DNA of 64,000 nt from NCBI RefSeq assembly GCF_020520285.1, contig NZ_CP084742.1, positions 2,418,001 through 2,482,000 of the forward strand, read 5' to 3'. This stretch comes from Pseudomonas sp. L5B5. Lineage in GTDB: Bacteria > Pseudomonadota > Gammaproteobacteria > Pseudomonadales > Pseudomonadaceae. Of the stretch, positions 63,910 to 64,000 are shown in pieces (positions within the stretch are counted from its first letter, which is position 1; every line of letters starts with the position of its first letter). The position numbers were made by a program, and so were the translations under genes. Under the pieces are notes generated by a model. It had not been told where the DNA came from, did no database searches, and worked only from the letters and a program-made list of their open reading frames with translations.

Positions 63910-64000
63910 CGGGTTCCCCGGGGATCAGATCGAACAACCCGCCGAGTATCCCCCATCGACGGGCTCGCCGAAACACTCAGGCATGTCCCAGGTGCTCGGC

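Noticed and set aside
63977..64000. Possible C-terminal end (AEHLGHA) of a minus-strand gene at the window edge
   Set aside because: Only seven codons are visible, not enough to support a gene.

Overview
The window is chromosomal DNA of a fluorescent pseudomonad, most likely Pseudomonas fluorescens/protegens/chlororaphis group. This rests on high-GC codon usage, protein sequences that look like Pseudomonas orthologues almost gene for gene, and three blocks whose order matches P. aeruginosa loci as I remember them: the phh/aroP2 block, the scpA-scpB/yciB/cpxR block and the gbuR-gbuA block. There are no rRNA or tRNA genes, no CRISPR array, no intact insertion sequence and no prophage. Most of it is core genome, with a few small accessory pieces.

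Layout. 0-2.3 kb: the end of a flagellar rod/ring operon (flgF-flgG-flgH, minus strand, flgH cut by the window edge) with a clear sigma-54 type promoter. 2.4-12.7 kb: aromatic amino-acid catabolism (phhR, phhABC, aroP2) with small genes, an MFS exporter and arfB between them, then a two-gene unit made of a 45-residue peptide and an M29/NicX-like metalloprotein. 12.7-18.5 kb: rluB, scpB, scpA, a YciO-type protein and a PHP phosphatase on the minus strand, divergent from yciB-yciI. 18.5-21.7 kb: a Cpx-like envelope-stress system (response regulator, Spy-like protein, sensor kinase). 21.7-34.8 kb: nitroreductase, TrkH, AraC regulators, Mpo1-like protein, LpxH-like phosphoesterase, DMT transporter, SelW-like protein, the PlpD-type secreted phospholipase, a MarR regulator, recQ and a YecA-family protein. 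34.8-40.9 kb: a DTW protein, then the 4-guanidinobutyrate locus (gbuR/gbuA/symporter), two unusual acyl-carrier-like small proteins and a PA1414-family micro-ORF. 41-64 kb: LysR-controlled transporter and SDR genes, cvfB, porin, lipoprotein, DUF899, AraC-GyrI, DEAD-box helicase, MscS-like channel, two exporters, azoreductase, hydrolase, PpiA, ABC exporter, an aquaporin remnant and a FemAB/GNAT-like acyltransferase.

How the genes work together. PhhR, PhhA, PhhB, PhhC and AroP2 form one module: uptake of Phe/Tyr, hydroxylation of Phe to Tyr with pterin recycling, then transamination. TyrR-box-like palindromes lie before phhA and, unexpectedly, inside the 1 kb gap upstream of the peptide/M29-like pair, at the place where I recall hpd sitting in P. 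aeruginosa. That pair is my main candidate for an undescribed small system. Other points worth a second look are the orphan ACP-like tandem, the PA1414/SicX-like locus with an ANR-like site, inverted copies of a REPIN-type repeat, and the 3' stub of aqpZ beside another repeat. All family assignments come from reading motifs and from memory; no database search was run.
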